A stretch of 64,000 bases of DNA from Thioalkalivibrio sp. ALJ21 (GTDB lineage: Bacteria > Pseudomonadota > Gammaproteobacteria > Ectothiorhodospirales > Ectothiorhodospiraceae). Positions 37,513-47,599 of this stretch are shown here, piece after piece. The position numbers were made by a program, and so were the translations under genes. Position 1 is the stretch's first letter. Every line of letters starts with the position of its first letter. The notes below the pieces were generated by a model, which saw nothing but the letters and a program-made list of their open reading frames with translations, made no database searches and was not told where the DNA came from. The stretch is from assembly GCF_000378605.1 (NCBI RefSeq), contig NZ_KB905156.1, forward strand, positions 601,209 to 665,208. Direction: 5' to 3'.

Positions 37513-38616
37513 CTACAGGCGCATCGGCATCACGACGTAACGAGCCCCACCGGGCGGCTCGGCCTGCACCAGGATCGAGGAGTTTCCGTCCCGCAGCCCG
37601 ATTCGAACCTGATCGGTTTCGATCGCATTAAGCACATCGACCAGGTAACCGAGGTTGAATCCGATTTCCATCGGCGGCCCCTGATACTCGGCCTCGACCG
37701 ACTCCTGGGCCTCTTCACGATCGGCGTTGTGAGTCATCACCTGACAACCCTGATCACCAAGCGTCATCCGCACGCCACGATACTTGTCCGACGCGACGAT
37801 GGACACGCGTGCCAAAGCCTGCTTGAGTCGCTCACGCTCTACCGTGAGCGTTGCCGGCAGATCCGCCGGAATTACGCGCTCGTAATCGGGGAACCGCCCC
37901 TCGATCACCTTGCTCCGCAACACCGCATTCCCCAGATCGAACAGCACCTGATCTTCACTGAACCCGACGCGCACCGGTACATCGTCATCCGACAGGTTCC
38001 GGCGCAGCTCTGCGATGGTCTTGCGCGGCACGATCTTCTCGATCCGTCCATCAATCGCCTGGTCGAGTTCGGCCTCGGCCAGTGCCAGCCGGTGCCCGTC
38101 GGTTGCGACCGCCCTGAGGCTGTGACCGCTGGCCACCAGCAACAGGCCCTGAAGGTAATAGCGGACATCCTGCTGCGCCATCGAGAACATCGTCGCCTCG
38201 AGCAACCGGCGCAGGCGGTTCTGCGGGATATCCAGGGTCCACTCCGAGCTCTTGCTCTCCCAATCGGGGAAATCCGCCCCCGGCAACGTGGCCAGGCTGA
38301 AGCGCGACCCGGCGAACCCCACGGACATCCGTTCCCCGTCAACTGTTGCCCGGATCTCGCTGTCTTCCGGTGCCGCCTTCACTACATCCAGCAGCTTGCG
38401 TACCGATACCGTCACGTCGCACTCGCCCGGAATGGTTCCCGCCGCCTCGCCTTGCCAGGCAAGTTCCAGGTCGGTGGTATCCATGCGAATGCCGCCCCGT
38501 TCGTCTGGCCGCAAGCGCACGTTGCCGAGGATCGGCATCGTCAAACGTTTCTCGGCCGCCCCGACAATCCGTTGCAGGGCGTCAGTCATCGCTTCGCGCT
38601 GGAAAGAGAGTTCCAT
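37513..38616 (-). CDS. dnaN: DNA polymerase III beta sliding clamp
   Basis: A 367-residue clamp protein made of three repeated domains, starting MELSFQREAMTDALQRIVGAAEKR and ending with the typical PGGARYVVMPMRL. Marks include RAVATDGHRLALAE and EGRFPDYERVIP. It forms a ring dimer on DNA and tethers the polymerase. AGGA lies before the ATG. It follows dnaA across a 252-base gap that holds the likely origin. Confidence 0.98.
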   Translation of the reverse strand: MELSFQREAMTDALQRIVGAAEKRLTMPILGNVRLRPDERGGIRMDTTDLELAWQGEAAGTIPGECDVTVSVRKLLDVVKAAPEDSEIRATVDGERMSVGFAGSRFSLATLPGADFPDWESKSSEWTLDIPQNRLRRLLEATMFSMAQQDVRYYLQGLLLVASGHSLRAVATDGHRLALAEAELDQAIDGRIEKIVPRKTIAELRRNLSDDDVPVRVGFSEDQVLFDLGNAVLRSKVIEGRFPDYERVIPADLPATLTVERERLKQALARVSIVASDKYRGVRMTLGDQGCQVMTHNADREEAQESVEAEYQGPPMEIGFNLGYLVDVLNAIETDQVRIGLRDGNSSILVQAEPPGGARYVVMPMRL

Positions 38617-38868
38617 GGCGGTGTCCTGTAATTGGGTTTAAGTAATTTAAAACTGATGATAATAAGGTCCGCGTCTCCCTGTGCGGAAAACCTTTAACAG
38701 ATTGATTAGTAACCGTTTTTTAGCCCGAAATAGGCTTTCAAACCTCTGTATCGCCTGTGTCTATCCTGTGGATGAAATCAGGCGCCAAAAAATCGCGCTC
38801 AGTACGCACGACTTCCCCCCATCTTATCCACAGCTTGCTCCGTCGACCTCCCGGGGTGTCGGGCAGCC
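38617..38868. other. Putative replication origin (oriC) in the dnaA-dnaN gap
   Basis: This 252-base gap holds a perfect DnaA box TTATCCACA at 38824-38832, a one-mismatch box on the other strand at 38767-38775 (TCATCCACA), and AT-rich stretches near 38635-38666 and 38693-38732 that could unwind. Gene direction changes just to the right of it (minus left of 40.2 kb, plus right), as expected around an origin. The gap would also carry the dnaN promoter. Only two clear boxes were found, so this is a candidate. Confidence 0.5.
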
Positions 38869-40236
38869 TTAGCTGCTCAGCGTCCGCAGCAGGTTCGCAT
38901 AGTCTTCATCCAGGCTCGCATCCGCCTCGCGCAGCTCGACAATCTTGCGACAGGCATGGATGACCGTTGTATGGTCGCGCCCGCCGAAGGCCTGCCCGAT
39001 CTCCGGCAGGCTGTGCTGCGTCAGTTCCTTCGCGAGTGCCATCGCCATCTGGCGCGGTCGCGCCACCGAGCGACTGCGTCGCGTGGAGAGCAGATCGGCG
39101 ACCTTGATGCGGTAATAGTCGGCCACGGTCTTCTGGATGTTTTCCAGCGTGATCAGCTTGTTCTGAACGGCGAGCAGATCGCGCAGCGCCTCTTTGGCAA
39201 AGTCCAGGGTGATCGGCTTGCCGGTGAAATGCGCGTTCGCGATGACTCGGCGAAGTGACCCCTCCAGCTCCCGGATGTTGGACCGGATGCGCTTGCCCAT
39301 GAAAAAGGCGACTTCGGTCGGCAGCTCGATACCGGCCTGTTCCGCCTTGCGTTGCAGGATCGCCACGCGCGTCTCCAGTTCCGGAGGTTCGATGGCGATG
39401 GTCAGGCCCCAGCCGAACCGCGACTTCAGCCGCTCCTCAAGCCCCTCGACCTCCTTCGGATAGCGATCCGAGGTCAGGATGATCTGCTGCTGGCCTTCAA
39501 GTAACGCATTGAATGTGTGGAAAAATTCTTCCTGCGAGCGTTCCTTGTTGGCAAAGAACTGGATGTCGTCGATCAGGAGGGCATCGGCCGTACGATAGTG
39601 CTGCTTGAAGTCGTCGATCGCGTTGTGCTGCAGCGCCTTGATCATGTCGGCGACGAAGCGCTCGGAGTGCAGGTAGATGATCCGGCCTTCCGGCAGTCGG
39701 CTCAGGATGCTGTTGCCGATTGCGTGCATCAGATGGGTTTTGCCCAGGCCCACGCCGCCATAGATAAACAGCGGGTTGTAGGCCACGCCCGGGTTCTCGG
39801 CGACCTGCAGACTGGCAGCACGCGCCAGTTGATTCGATTTACCCTCGACGAAGGTGTCGAAGGTGAAGGCCGGGTTCAGGTTACTGACCGGCCCCTTGGG
39901 GACCGCCGCTCGCCGAGGTGTCGCGCTGGCGGGAGCACGAGCGGGTGCCACACCCTCCGGCTCCGCGGAGGTCCACTCCGTGCCCCCGATCCCCAGGCGA
40001 ACGCGTTGGCCATCCGTTTCTTCGGAGCCGGGGCGCAGTTCGCTGACGGCCTCTTCGATGGAGCTCAGGAGATGGTCGCGGACATGCTCGAAGACAAACT
40101 GGTTGGGTGCCAGCAGGCGCAGGGCCCCAGCTTCCTCCTCGGCATGCAGGGGTCGCAGCCAGGTGTTTAGCTGCTGCTCACTCACACGACCCTGCAGGCG
40201 ATCCAGACAGGCTGTCCACAGGGTATTGGCAGTCAC
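38869..40236 (-). CDS. dnaA: Chromosomal replication initiator DnaA
   Basis: A 455-residue AAA+ initiator. Domain I (1-90) starts [26 protein letters not shown]; a Pro/Ala-rich linker follows; the AAA+ domain begins [22 protein letters not shown] with Walker [11 protein letters not shown] and Walker [10 protein letters not shown]; the DNA-binding domain ends with [16 protein letters not shown] start with GGAG upstream. Divergent from rpmH. It binds DnaA boxes in the downstream gap and probably regulates its own gene. Confidence 0.98.
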   Translation of the reverse strand: MTANTLWTACLDRLQGRVSEQQLNTWLRPLHAEEEAGALRLLAPNQFVFEHVRDHLLSSIEEAVSELRPGSEETDGQRVRLGIGGTEWTSAEPEGVAPARAPASATPRRAAVPKGPVSNLNPAFTFDTFVEGKSNQLARAASLQVAENPGVAYNPLFIYGGVGLGKTHLMHAIGNSILSRLPEGRIIYLHSERFVADMIKALQHNAIDDFKQHYRTADALLIDDIQFFANKERSQEEFFHTFNALLEGQQQIILTSDRYPKEVEGLEERLKSRFGWGLTIAIEPPELETRVAILQRKAEQAGIELPTEVAFFMGKRIRSNIRELEGSLRRVIANAHFTGKPITLDFAKEALRDLLAVQNKLITLENIQKTVADYYRIKVADLLSTRRSRSVARPRQMAMALAKELTQHSLPEIGQAFGGRDHTTVIHACRKIVELREADASLDEDYANLLRTLSS

Positions 40237-40324
40237 ACGCGGGTCTCCGGGATCACGAGGGTTCGGGGGCCTCCGAGTCTACGCCGATGGTAACCCCGCG
40301 CGCTAGCCGAGTCTCGCCCGCTGA

Positions 40325-40353
40325 TTGACTTCGCGCACGGTTGACGGTAGTTT
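40325..40353 (+). promoter_or_regulatory. Putative rpmH promoter
   Basis: TTGACT (40325-40330) and TAGTTT (40348-40353) are 17 bases apart, 35 bases before the rpmH start. A second TTGACG at 40341 has no good partner. The call is moderate because the -10 box is weak. Confidence 0.5.
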
Positions 40354-40387
40354 TCTCCGCCCTTTATCCCATTGTCCGAGATTCGTC

Positions 40388-40528
40388 ATGAAGCGCACCT
40401 TTCAACCGAGTCGGCTTGTCCGCGCCCGTACCCACGGCTTCCGTGCCCGCATGGCCACCCGTGGCGGCCGCAAAGTCCTGAACGCCCGTCGCGCCAAAGG
40501 CCGCAAGCGTCTCTGCCCGACCAACTGA
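40388..40528 (+). CDS. rpmH: Ribosomal protein bL34
   Basis: A 46-residue basic protein of the large ribosomal subunit ([20 protein letters not shown]... [18 protein letters not shown]), full length. The gene next to rnpA and divergent from dnaA is the standard bacterial order. Confidence 0.98.
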   Translation: MKRTFQPSRLVRARTHGFRARMATRGGRKVLNARRAKGRKRLCPTN

Positions 40529-40550
40529 TCGCGCTGTCCGGCTGGCCATC

Positions 40551-40901
40551 ATGACCGCCGGGGCGCAGGGCTTCCCGCGCCAGGCGCGCTTGCTGGTCGG
40601 CGCTGATTACCAGCGCGTCTTTGCCGACGCGCGACCGATCCGTGGCCGCCATTTGACACTGCTGTATCGCGCACGCGAGGGCGGCGACGAGCCCCGGCTG
40701 GGACTCGCGATCGGCAAGCGCAATGTCCGCAACGCCACGGATCGCAACCGGATCAAGCGCATCGCGCGCGAGGCTTTCCGCCAACGCCGCGCGGCGCTGC
40801 CACCTGTGGACCTGATTGTCCTGGCCCGCGCCGGTGCGGGCGCCTGTGACCGACGGGCCCTGCGCTCGGAGATGGAAACGCTGCTGGATCGCCTGCAATG
40901 A
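40551..40901 (+). CDS. rnpA: Ribonuclease P protein component
   Basis: A 116-residue basic protein that helps RNase P RNA cut tRNA 5' leaders. The signature [28 protein letters not shown] is clear. It starts 22 bases after rpmH and overlaps yidD by four bases (ATGA). Confidence 0.96.
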   Translation: MTAGAQGFPRQARLLVGADYQRVFADARPIRGRHLTLLYRAREGGDEPRLGLAIGKRNVRNATDRNRIKRIAREAFRQRRAALPPVDLIVLARAGAGACDRRALRSEMETLLDRLQ

Positions 40902-41155
40902 CGCTTGTACGCAAGATTGCCCTGTTGCCGGTTCGGGCCTATCAATACGGCATCTCCCCGTTCATGGCGCCGCATTGCCGGCATTACCCGACGTGCTCGG
41001 CCTACACCGTCGAGGCGGTGGAAAAACACGGCGTCGCACGCGGCTTCTGGCTCGGGCTCCGGCGCATCCTGCGTTGCCACCCGTGGTCCCCAGGGGGCTA
41101 TGACCCTGTGCCGGAACCCCATCTGTCCGCCCATTCGCATCGTTCCCGGAAATAG
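40898..41155 (+). CDS. yidD: Membrane protein insertion efficiency factor YidD
   Basis: An 85-residue protein of the YidD family: [34 protein letters not shown] with three Cys typical of the family, then [20 protein letters not shown]. It is a small amphipathic membrane-associated helper of YidC, encoded eight bases downstream. Confidence 0.95.
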   Translation: MTLVRKIALLPVRAYQYGISPFMAPHCRHYPTCSAYTVEAVEKHGVARGFWLGLRRILRCHPWSPGGYDPVPEPHLSAHSHRSRK

Positions 41156-41163
41156 TCGCGCTC

Positions 41164-42870
41164 ATGGATAACTTGCGTCCCCTTTTGTGGCTCAGCCTGG
41201 CCTTTGTCCTGTTCCTGATGTGGCAGGCCTGGAACCAGGACTACGGCACTCCCGCCCAGCCGGAAACGGCCGAGCAGGAGGCGGAGGACCCCGATGCCCG
41301 CCCGGAGGACGTCCCCGATGCGCCGCAGTTCGAGGACGAGGACGATCCGCGTGCCGCCGCCGAGGACGTCTCCGAGATCAGCCCGATCCAGGAGCCGGAT
41401 CGTCGCCAGTTCACCGTCCGTACCGACAAGCACGAGCTGCTGATCGACACCCGTGGCGGCACCATACTGCGCGCGGATCTGCTCCAGTATCCGCGCGATC
41501 TGCAGGACGACCCGCTGGTTCCGGTTCGCCTTTTCGACCACCGCGTGCGCGGCTACGTGGCCCAGAGTGGTCTGACGCACGACCGCGTCAACGACCGCGC
41601 GATGGAGGGGCGGGCCCCCTCGCACCACGCCAACTTCGAGGTTGATGGCGACCACTTCGAGATGGCCGAGGGCGACGATACCCTCGAGGTGCCGATGCGC
41701 TGGGTCTCGGACGATGGCGAGATCGAGGTCATCAAGACCTATACCTTTACCCGCGGGACTCACCTGATCGAGGTGGGTTACGAGGTCCGCAACCAGGGCG
41801 ATTCCACCTGGAGCGGGCGCCAGTATCGACAGCTGCGCCACGGACCGACCCCGGATCGCGAGTCCTGGTGGTTGTACACGTTCACCGGGGCCGCGTATTT
41901 CGACGGCAGTTACCAGCGTGAGCGTTTCGAGTCGCTGGCCGACGACCCCATCCAGCAACGCCTGCATGGCGGCTGGGTGGCGATGATCCAGCACTATTTC
42001 GTCTCTGCCTGGGTCCCGGGTGAGGACGAGGTGAATGCGCTGTATGCCCGAGCCGTGCCTGGCGAGGTTGGCGAGGAATACTTGATCGGCCTGCACTCGG
42101 CCGAGCCCCTGACCGTGCGCCCGGGCGAGAGTGGGCAGCTTCAGACCCGCCTGTGGGTTGGGCCGAAGCTGCAGGACGAGCTCTCCCAGATCGCCCAGGG
42201 CCTGGAACTGACCGTCGACTACGGGATGTTCACCTTCCTGGCCAAGCCGCTGTTCTGGCTGCTGGATCTGATCCACAGCGTCGTCGGCAACTGGGGCTGG
42301 TCGATCGTGCTTCTGACCATCCTGATCAAGCTCGCGTTCTTCAAGCTGTCGGCCACCAGCTATCGCTCCATGGCGCGCATGCGCAAGGTCGCGCCCAAGC
42401 TGCAGGCACTGAAGGAGCGCTACAAGGACGACAAGCAGCGCATGAACCAGGCGCTGATGGAGCTGTACAAGAAGGAGAAGATCAACCCGCTGGGTGGCTG
42501 TCTACCGATCCTCGTACAGATCCCGGTGTTCATCGCCCTGTACTGGGTGCTGCTGGAGAGTGTGGAACTGCGCCAGGCGCCCTGGTGGCTGTGGATCCAG
42601 GATCTGTCCTCGCGTGATCCGTACTTCATCCTGCCAATCCTGATGGGCGTGTCGATGTTCGTGCAGTACAAGCTGAACCCGCCGCCGATGGACCCGGTGC
42701 AGCAGAAGATCTTCATGGCGCTGCCGTTCGTGTTCACCGTGTTCTTCGCCTTCTTCCCGGCGGGCCTGGTGCTGTACTGGTTCACCAACAACCTGTTCTC
42801 TATCGCCCAGCAGTGGTACATCACGCGCAAGATCGAGGGCGGCGAGGACCCGGACAAGCAGAAGAGCTGA
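41164..42870 (+). CDS. yidC: Membrane protein insertase YidC
   Basis: A 568-residue insertase. First membrane helix at 5-22 (LRPLLWLSLAFVLFLMWQAW), then an acidic linker (QPETAEQEAEDPDARPED) richer in Asp/Glu than in E. coli, as in halophiles, a periplasmic beta-domain to about 345, and five membrane helices with the family core GNWGWSIVLLTILIKLAFFKLSATSYRSMARM and LGGCLPILVQIPVFIALYWVLLESVELRQAPWWLWIQDLS. It inserts and folds inner-membrane proteins, including Fo subunits encoded farther along. Confidence 0.97.
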   Translation: MDNLRPLLWLSLAFVLFLMWQAWNQDYGTPAQPETAEQEAEDPDARPEDVPDAPQFEDEDDPRAAAEDVSEISPIQEPDRRQFTVRTDKHELLIDTRGGTILRADLLQYPRDLQDDPLVPVRLFDHRVRGYVAQSGLTHDRVNDRAMEGRAPSHHANFEVDGDHFEMAEGDDTLEVPMRWVSDDGEIEVIKTYTFTRGTHLIEVGYEVRNQGDSTWSGRQYRQLRHGPTPDRESWWLYTFTGAAYFDGSYQRERFESLADDPIQQRLHGGWVAMIQHYFVSAWVPGEDEVNALYARAVPGEVGEEYLIGLHSAEPLTVRPGESGQLQTRLWVGPKLQDELSQIAQGLELTVDYGMFTFLAKPLFWLLDLIHSVVGNWGWSIVLLTILIKLAFFKLSATSYRSMARMRKVAPKLQALKERYKDDKQRMNQALMELYKKEKINPLGGCLPILVQIPVFIALYWVLLESVELRQAPWWLWIQDLSSRDPYFILPILMGVSMFVQYKLNPPPMDPVQQKIFMALPFVFTVFFAFFPAGLVLYWFTNNLFSIAQQWYITRKIEGGEDPDKQKS

Positions 42871-42877
42871 TCGGGCC

Positions 42878-44194
42878 GTGACCGTGACGGATACCATCGT
42901 CGCGGTCGCCACCCCGCCGGGGGTCGGCGGCATTGGCGTGGTCCGCCTGTCGGGCCCCCAGTCGCTGGCGATCGCGCGGCGCCTGACCGGGCGCGAGGGC
43001 CTGCGACCCCGCCATGCCCACTACGGCCGCCTCATTGATCCGGCCAGCGGCGAGGCGATCGACGATGGCCTGATCCTCTATTTCCCCGCCCCTCATTCCT
43101 ACACCGGTGAGGACGTGGTCGAGCTGCAGGGCCACGGCAGTCCGGTGCTGCTGGAGGCGCTCGTCGCGGCATCAGTCGATCTCGGCGCCCGCCGCGCGCG
43201 GCCGGGCGAATTCACCGAACAGGCCTTTCTGAATGGCCGCCTCGACCTCGCGCAGGCGGAGGCCGTCGCCGACCTGATCCATGCCCAGACGGCCGAGGCC
43301 GCGCGCCTGGCCCGCTCCAGCCTCGACGGGGCGCTGGCCGCGGAGCTGGAGCCGGTCTCCCGGGCCATCCGCGATATGCGCGTGATCATCGAGGCCGAGA
43401 TCGATTTCGGCGAGACCGACCTCGAATCCGAGGCCGCCCCGGACATCGCCCGGCGGGCGGAGGATCTGCACACGACCATCCTTGCGCTGCTGGAGCGCCT
43501 GCGCCCGGCCCGCTACTTTGCCCAGGGCCTGCGTCTGGCCCTGGTGGGGGCCCCGAATGTCGGCAAGTCCAGCCTGATGAACCGCCTGGCCGAGAGCGAG
43601 GTGGCCATCGTCACCGACCGACCCGGGACCACCCGCGACGTGCTGCGCTCGCCGATCGCCATCCACGGCATCCCGGTCGAGCTGATCGACACCGCCGGGC
43701 TGCATGCCAGCGACGACCCGGTCGAGCGGATCGGCATGGAGCGTGCCCGCGAGGCTGCCACCGGGGCGGACCTGATCCTGGATCTGCGCGACCTCACGCG
43801 CCCCGAGGCCAAGCCGGATCTGGAGGCCCCGCCCGAGATCCCGCGGCTCACGGTCTGGAACAAGCAGGACTGCGTTGGACAGGATTCCCTTCCAGGCGAG
43901 GGGATCTCCATCTCGGCACGCACGGGTTCGGGCATTGATGAGCTCAAGCAGGCGATCGTCGAGCGCCTCGGTGCCGGCGAGGGCGGGCAGCAGCGCTTCA
44001 GCGTGCGGGCGCGCCATCTCGATGGCCTGCGCCTGGCAGCGCTGCATCTGGGGCGTATCGAGGCCTGCGCCGCGCCCGACCTGATCGCCGAGGAACTGCG
44101 GCTGGCCGAGGCCGCACTGGATGCCCTGCTGGGTCGCCAGGACCACGAGGCCCTGCTCGGCGAGATCTTCGCCGGTTTCTGCATCGGCAAGTGA
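42878..44194 (+). CDS. mnmE: tRNA modification GTPase MnmE
   Basis: A 438-residue GTPase that works with MnmG on the wobble uridine of some tRNAs. The folate-binding N-domain begins DTIVAVATPPGVGGIGVVRLSG; the G domain has GAPNVGKSSLMNRL, the DTAGL switch and NKQD; the end CIGK has the conserved Cys. The GTG at 42878 or the one two codons later could be the start; distance to yidC is only 7-13 bases. Confidence 0.96.
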   Translation: MTVTDTIVAVATPPGVGGIGVVRLSGPQSLAIARRLTGREGLRPRHAHYGRLIDPASGEAIDDGLILYFPAPHSYTGEDVVELQGHGSPVLLEALVAASVDLGARRARPGEFTEQAFLNGRLDLAQAEAVADLIHAQTAEAARLARSSLDGALAAELEPVSRAIRDMRVIIEAEIDFGETDLESEAAPDIARRAEDLHTTILALLERLRPARYFAQGLRLALVGAPNVGKSSLMNRLAESEVAIVTDRPGTTRDVLRSPIAIHGIPVELIDTAGLHASDDPVERIGMERAREAATGADLILDLRDLTRPEAKPDLEAPPEIPRLTVWNKQDCVGQDSLPGEGISISARTGSGIDELKQAIVERLGAGEGGQQRFSVRARHLDGLRLAALHLGRIEACAAPDLIAEELRLAEAALDALLGRQDHEALLGEIFAGFCIGK

Positions 44195-44202
44195 TGGCGT
44201 AC

Positions 44203-44253
44203 GGAAACACTGATCCATGTATACGCTCGCGTTGGTACCCCAGGATTCCGCGA
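44203..44253 (+). repeat. Fragment of the parA-parB MITE family
   Basis: About 50 bases after mnmE match the left end of the 47600 element (GGAAACACTGAT, then ACGCTCGCGTTGG and ACCCCAGG) with a few changes. The right part and inverted end are missing, so this is a worn fragment in the mnmE-mnmG gap. Confidence 0.7.
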
Positions 44254-44345
44254 TCCCCATGCGGCCGCTTCGATGCCGCCCCCACTCCTGCTAAACTGCT
44301 GATTTTACGTTTTCGGGCCGCCCGGCGGTCGGGTTTCAAGAGGTC

Positions 44346-46220
44346 ATGGCAGAAGAATTCGATGTCATCGTGATTGGCGGCGGACACGCCGGCACCGAGG
44401 CCGCACTGGCCGCGGCGCGCGCGGGTGCGCGCACGCTGCTGTTGACCCACAACATCGAGACCATCGGTCAGATGAGCTGCAATCCGGCGATTGGTGGCAT
44501 CGGCAAGGGCCACCTGGTCAAGGAGATCGATGCCCTGGGGGGCGTGATGGCGCGTGCGGCGGATGCCGCCGGCATACATTTCCGCATCCTCAATCGGCGC
44601 AAGGGCCCGGCGGTGCGCGCGACACGCGCCCAGTCCGACCGGCAGCTCTACCGCCAGGCCATTCGCCAGTTCGTGGAGGCCGAACCGAATCTGCAGATCT
44701 TCCAGCAGCCGGTGGCCGACATCACCATGGAGGGCGATCGCGTGACCGGTGTGGTCACCGAGGCGGGCCTTGCGTTCCAGGCCCGCGCCGTCGTGCTGAC
44801 GGTGGGGACCTTCCTCAACGGCCAGATGCACACCGGGCTGACCCAGCAGCCGGGCGGCCGCGCGGGCGATCCGCCGAGCGTGCGCCTGGCCGCGCGGCTG
44901 CGCGAGATGGCCTTTGCGGTCGGGCGCCTGAAGACCGGCACCCCGCCGCGCATCGACGGGCGCAGCGTCGACTTCTCGCGGCTCGAGGTGCAGCCGGGCG
45001 ATGACCCGCGACCGGTCTTCTCGTTCACCGGCTCGACCGACGACCACCCGGCCCAGCGCCCCTGTCATATCGCGCGCACGAGCGAAAAGACCCATGACCT
45101 GATCCGGGCGAACCTCGATCAGGCGCCGATGTATTCCGGCCAGATCGACAGCACCGGACCGCGGTACTGCCCCTCGATCGAGGACAAGGTCGTGCGCTTT
45201 GCCGACAAGACCAGCCACCAGGTCTTCGTCGAGCCGGAGGGGCTGACCACCCACGAGCTCTACCCGAACGGCATCTCCACCTCCCTGCCCTATGCGATCC
45301 AGGTGCCGCTGGTGCAGAGCATCGAGGGCTTCGAGCACGCCCGCATTACCCGTCCGGGCTACGCGATCGAGTACGACTACTTCGACCCGCGTGGCCTGCG
45401 CCCGTCGCTGGCTACGCGGGAGGTGGCCAACCTGTTCTTCGCCGGGCAGATCAACGGCACCACCGGATATGAAGAGGCCGCCGCCCAGGGCCTGGTCGCC
45501 GGGCTCAATGCCGCCCGCCTGACCCGGGACGCCGAACCCTGGATCCCGCAGCGTTCCGAGGCCTATATCGGCGTGCTGATCGACGACCTGGTCACCCGCG
45601 GCACGCAGGAGCCCTACCGTATGTTCACCTCGCGCGCCGAGTACCGGCTGCTGCTGCGCGAGGACAACGCCGACCTGCGCCTGACCCCGGTCGGCCGCGA
45701 GTACGGCCTGGTCGAGGATGAACGCTGGGCACGGTTCGAGCGCCGCGCCGCCGCGATCGAGTCGGAGATGAGCCGCCTGGCACAGACGCGACCGGACCGC
45801 GATCAGCGCAGTCGCCCGGCCCTGGCCGAGCTCCTCGGCAAGGGCCCGGAACCGGATGCCACGCTGCTCGATCTGCTGCGCCGGCCGGAGGCCGACTATG
45901 ACGCTCTGATGCAGGCACTCCCGGAACTGGACGCGAGCTGCACGCCGGACGTGCGCGAGCAGGCCGAGATCCAGGCCAAATACGCCGGGTACATCGAGCG
46001 CCAGCAAACCGAAGTCGCGCGCCAGGCGAAGGCCGAGCAGACGGCACTGCCGGATAACCTCGACTACGCGCGGGTACATGGCCTGTCCAACGAGATCCGC
46101 CAGAAGCTCGCCGAATTCCGTCCGCATACGCTGGGCCAGGCCCAGCGTATCCCGGGCGTGACCCCGGCTGCGCTTTCGGCCCTGGCCGTACACCTGAAAC
46201 AACGCGCCAGTGGCGAGTAA
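44346..46220 (+). CDS. mnmG: tRNA uridine-5-carboxymethylaminomethyl modification enzyme MnmG (GidA)
   Basis: A 624-residue FAD enzyme, partner of MnmE. The dinucleotide fold starts [23 protein letters not shown]; then the family signature [25 protein letters not shown] and [13 protein letters not shown]; the helical C-terminal domain ends with the [13 protein letters not shown] part. Eleven bases overlap with rsmG. Close linkage to rsmG and parAB is the ancestral bacterial order. Confidence 0.97.
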   Translation: MAEEFDVIVIGGGHAGTEAALAAARAGARTLLLTHNIETIGQMSCNPAIGGIGKGHLVKEIDALGGVMARAADAAGIHFRILNRRKGPAVRATRAQSDRQLYRQAIRQFVEAEPNLQIFQQPVADITMEGDRVTGVVTEAGLAFQARAVVLTVGTFLNGQMHTGLTQQPGGRAGDPPSVRLAARLREMAFAVGRLKTGTPPRIDGRSVDFSRLEVQPGDDPRPVFSFTGSTDDHPAQRPCHIARTSEKTHDLIRANLDQAPMYSGQIDSTGPRYCPSIEDKVVRFADKTSHQVFVEPEGLTTHELYPNGISTSLPYAIQVPLVQSIEGFEHARITRPGYAIEYDYFDPRGLRPSLATREVANLFFAGQINGTTGYEEAAAQGLVAGLNAARLTRDAEPWIPQRSEAYIGVLIDDLVTRGTQEPYRMFTSRAEYRLLLREDNADLRLTPVGREYGLVEDERWARFERRAAAIESEMSRLAQTRPDRDQRSRPALAELLGKGPEPDATLLDLLRRPEADYDALMQALPELDASCTPDVREQAEIQAKYAGYIERQQTEVARQAKAEQTALPDNLDYARVHGLSNEIRQKLAEFRPHTLGQAQRIPGVTPAALSALAVHLKQRASGE

Positions 46221-46839
46221 CGACTGGCGTGCGGCGCTGGGCGCCGTGGCCGACGAGTGGGCGCTGGATGGCGCGGCCATCGAGGCCCTGGCGATCTATC
46301 TGGAGCAGCTCGGGCGCTGGAATCGGGTGCACAACCTGACCGCTGTGCGCGATCCCGCCCAGTGGATTCCCCGCCACATCCTCGACAGCCTGACCCTGCG
46401 CCCGTATCTTCACGGGGACCGCATCCTGGATGTCGGGACCGGCGCGGGCCTGCCGGGCTTCGTGCTGGCCGCCTGCGAGCGCGAGCGCGATTTCTGCCTG
46501 CTGGACAGCGCCGCCAAGCGCATCCGCTTCCTGCGCAACGTGATCGGGCTGGCCGGGCTGGCCCGGGTCGAGGCCGTGCATATGCGGATCGAGGATTTCC
46601 GACCCGCCGCGCCCTACACCACGGTGCTGGCGCGGGCCTTCAAGGCCCCGGCGGACATGGTCGCGCGCGTCGCACCGCAGGTGGCCACGGGCGGGCGGGT
46701 GCTGGCCATGCTCGGGCAGCGCTCGGTGGCGGACGCGCCGCTGCCCACCCCGTGGTCGTACCGGAGTGTGGACCCGGTTACCATTCCCGGCGAGACCGCC
46801 GAGCGGCACATCGCCATTATCGAGAGAGCCGAGACGTGA
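46210..46839 (+). CDS. rsmG: 16S rRNA m7G527 methyltransferase RsmG (GidB)
   Basis: A 209-residue S-adenosylmethionine enzyme methylating G527 of 16S rRNA. It has [20 protein letters not shown], and the cofactor site [13 protein letters not shown], then [13 protein letters not shown]. The GTG start lies inside mnmG and its stop overlaps the parA start (GTGA), so translation is coupled along the set. Confidence 0.96.
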   Translation: MASNDWRAALGAVADEWALDGAAIEALAIYLEQLGRWNRVHNLTAVRDPAQWIPRHILDSLTLRPYLHGDRILDVGTGAGLPGFVLAACERERDFCLLDSAAKRIRFLRNVIGLAGLARVEAVHMRIEDFRPAAPYTTVLARAFKAPADMVARVAPQVATGGRVLAMLGQRSVADAPLPTPWSYRSVDPVTIPGETAERHIAIIERAET

Positions 46840-47591
46840 CCGATACGCTGGCCATCACCAATCAGAAGGGCGGGGTGGGCAAGACCACCACCTGCGTGAA
46901 TCTCGCCGCCTCGCTCGCCCGGCTGGGCAAGCGCGTGCTGGTCGTGGACCTCGACCCGCAGGGCAATGCCACCACCGGGTCGGGCGTCGACAAGCACGCC
47001 GACGACCCGACCTCCTGCGAGGTGCTGCTGGGCCAGGCGACGGTACCGGAGGCCGCCCACCGCGTGGAGGGCGGTTTCGATCTGGTACCGGCGAACGGGG
47101 ACCTGACCGTGGCCGAGGTGCGCCTGATGGATCAGGAGCGACGCGAATATCGGCTGCGCGACGCCCTGGCCCCGGTGGCTGGCGACTACGATCACATCCT
47201 GATCGACTGCCCGCCCTCGCTGAACCTGTTGACGGTCAACGGGCTGGTGGCCGCCGACGGGGTCGTGATCCCGATGCAGTGCGAGTACTACGCACTCGAG
47301 GGCCTGACCGCGCTGATGCGCACGATCGAGAGTATCCAGAAGGGCCCGAACCCGCAGCTGCGCATCGCGGGGCTGCTGCGCACCATGTTCGATCCGCGCA
47401 ACCGCCTGTCCGGTGACGTCTCCGACCAGCTCACCGGGCATTTCGGCGAACGCGTGTTCCGGACTGTGATCCCGCGCAACATCCGTCTGGCCGAGGCCCC
47501 CAGCTTTGGCCAGCCGGCCTTGTTGTATGATGCCTCCTCACGCGGGGCGGTGGCCTACCTCGCGCTGGCCGGCGAGATGCTGCGCCGCTGA
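46836..47591 (+). CDS. parA: Chromosome partition ATPase ParA (Soj)
   Basis: A 251-residue ATPase with the deviant Walker A NQKGGVGKTTTCVNLAASLA near the start, VVDLDPQGNATTGSG, and Walker B HILIDCPPSL. No N-terminal helix-turn-helix, so it is the chromosomal type that binds DNA non-specifically when ATP-bound and pulls ParB-parS. A mobile element separates it from parB, which normally follows closely. Confidence 0.96.
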   Translation: MTDTLAITNQKGGVGKTTTCVNLAASLARLGKRVLVVDLDPQGNATTGSGVDKHADDPTSCEVLLGQATVPEAAHRVEGGFDLVPANGDLTVAEVRLMDQERREYRLRDALAPVAGDYDHILIDCPPSLNLLTVNGLVAADGVVIPMQCEYYALEGLTALMRTIESIQKGPNPQLRIAGLLRTMFDPRNRLSGDVSDQLTGHFGERVFRTVIPRNIRLAEAPSFGQPALLYDASSRGAVAYLALAGEMLRR

Positions 47592-47599
47592 TCGCGCCC

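Noticed and set aside
40237-40387. oriC in the dnaA-rpmH gap, as in pseudomonads
   Set aside because: No DnaA box with fewer than two mismatches and no AT-rich tract; it looks like a divergent promoter region only.
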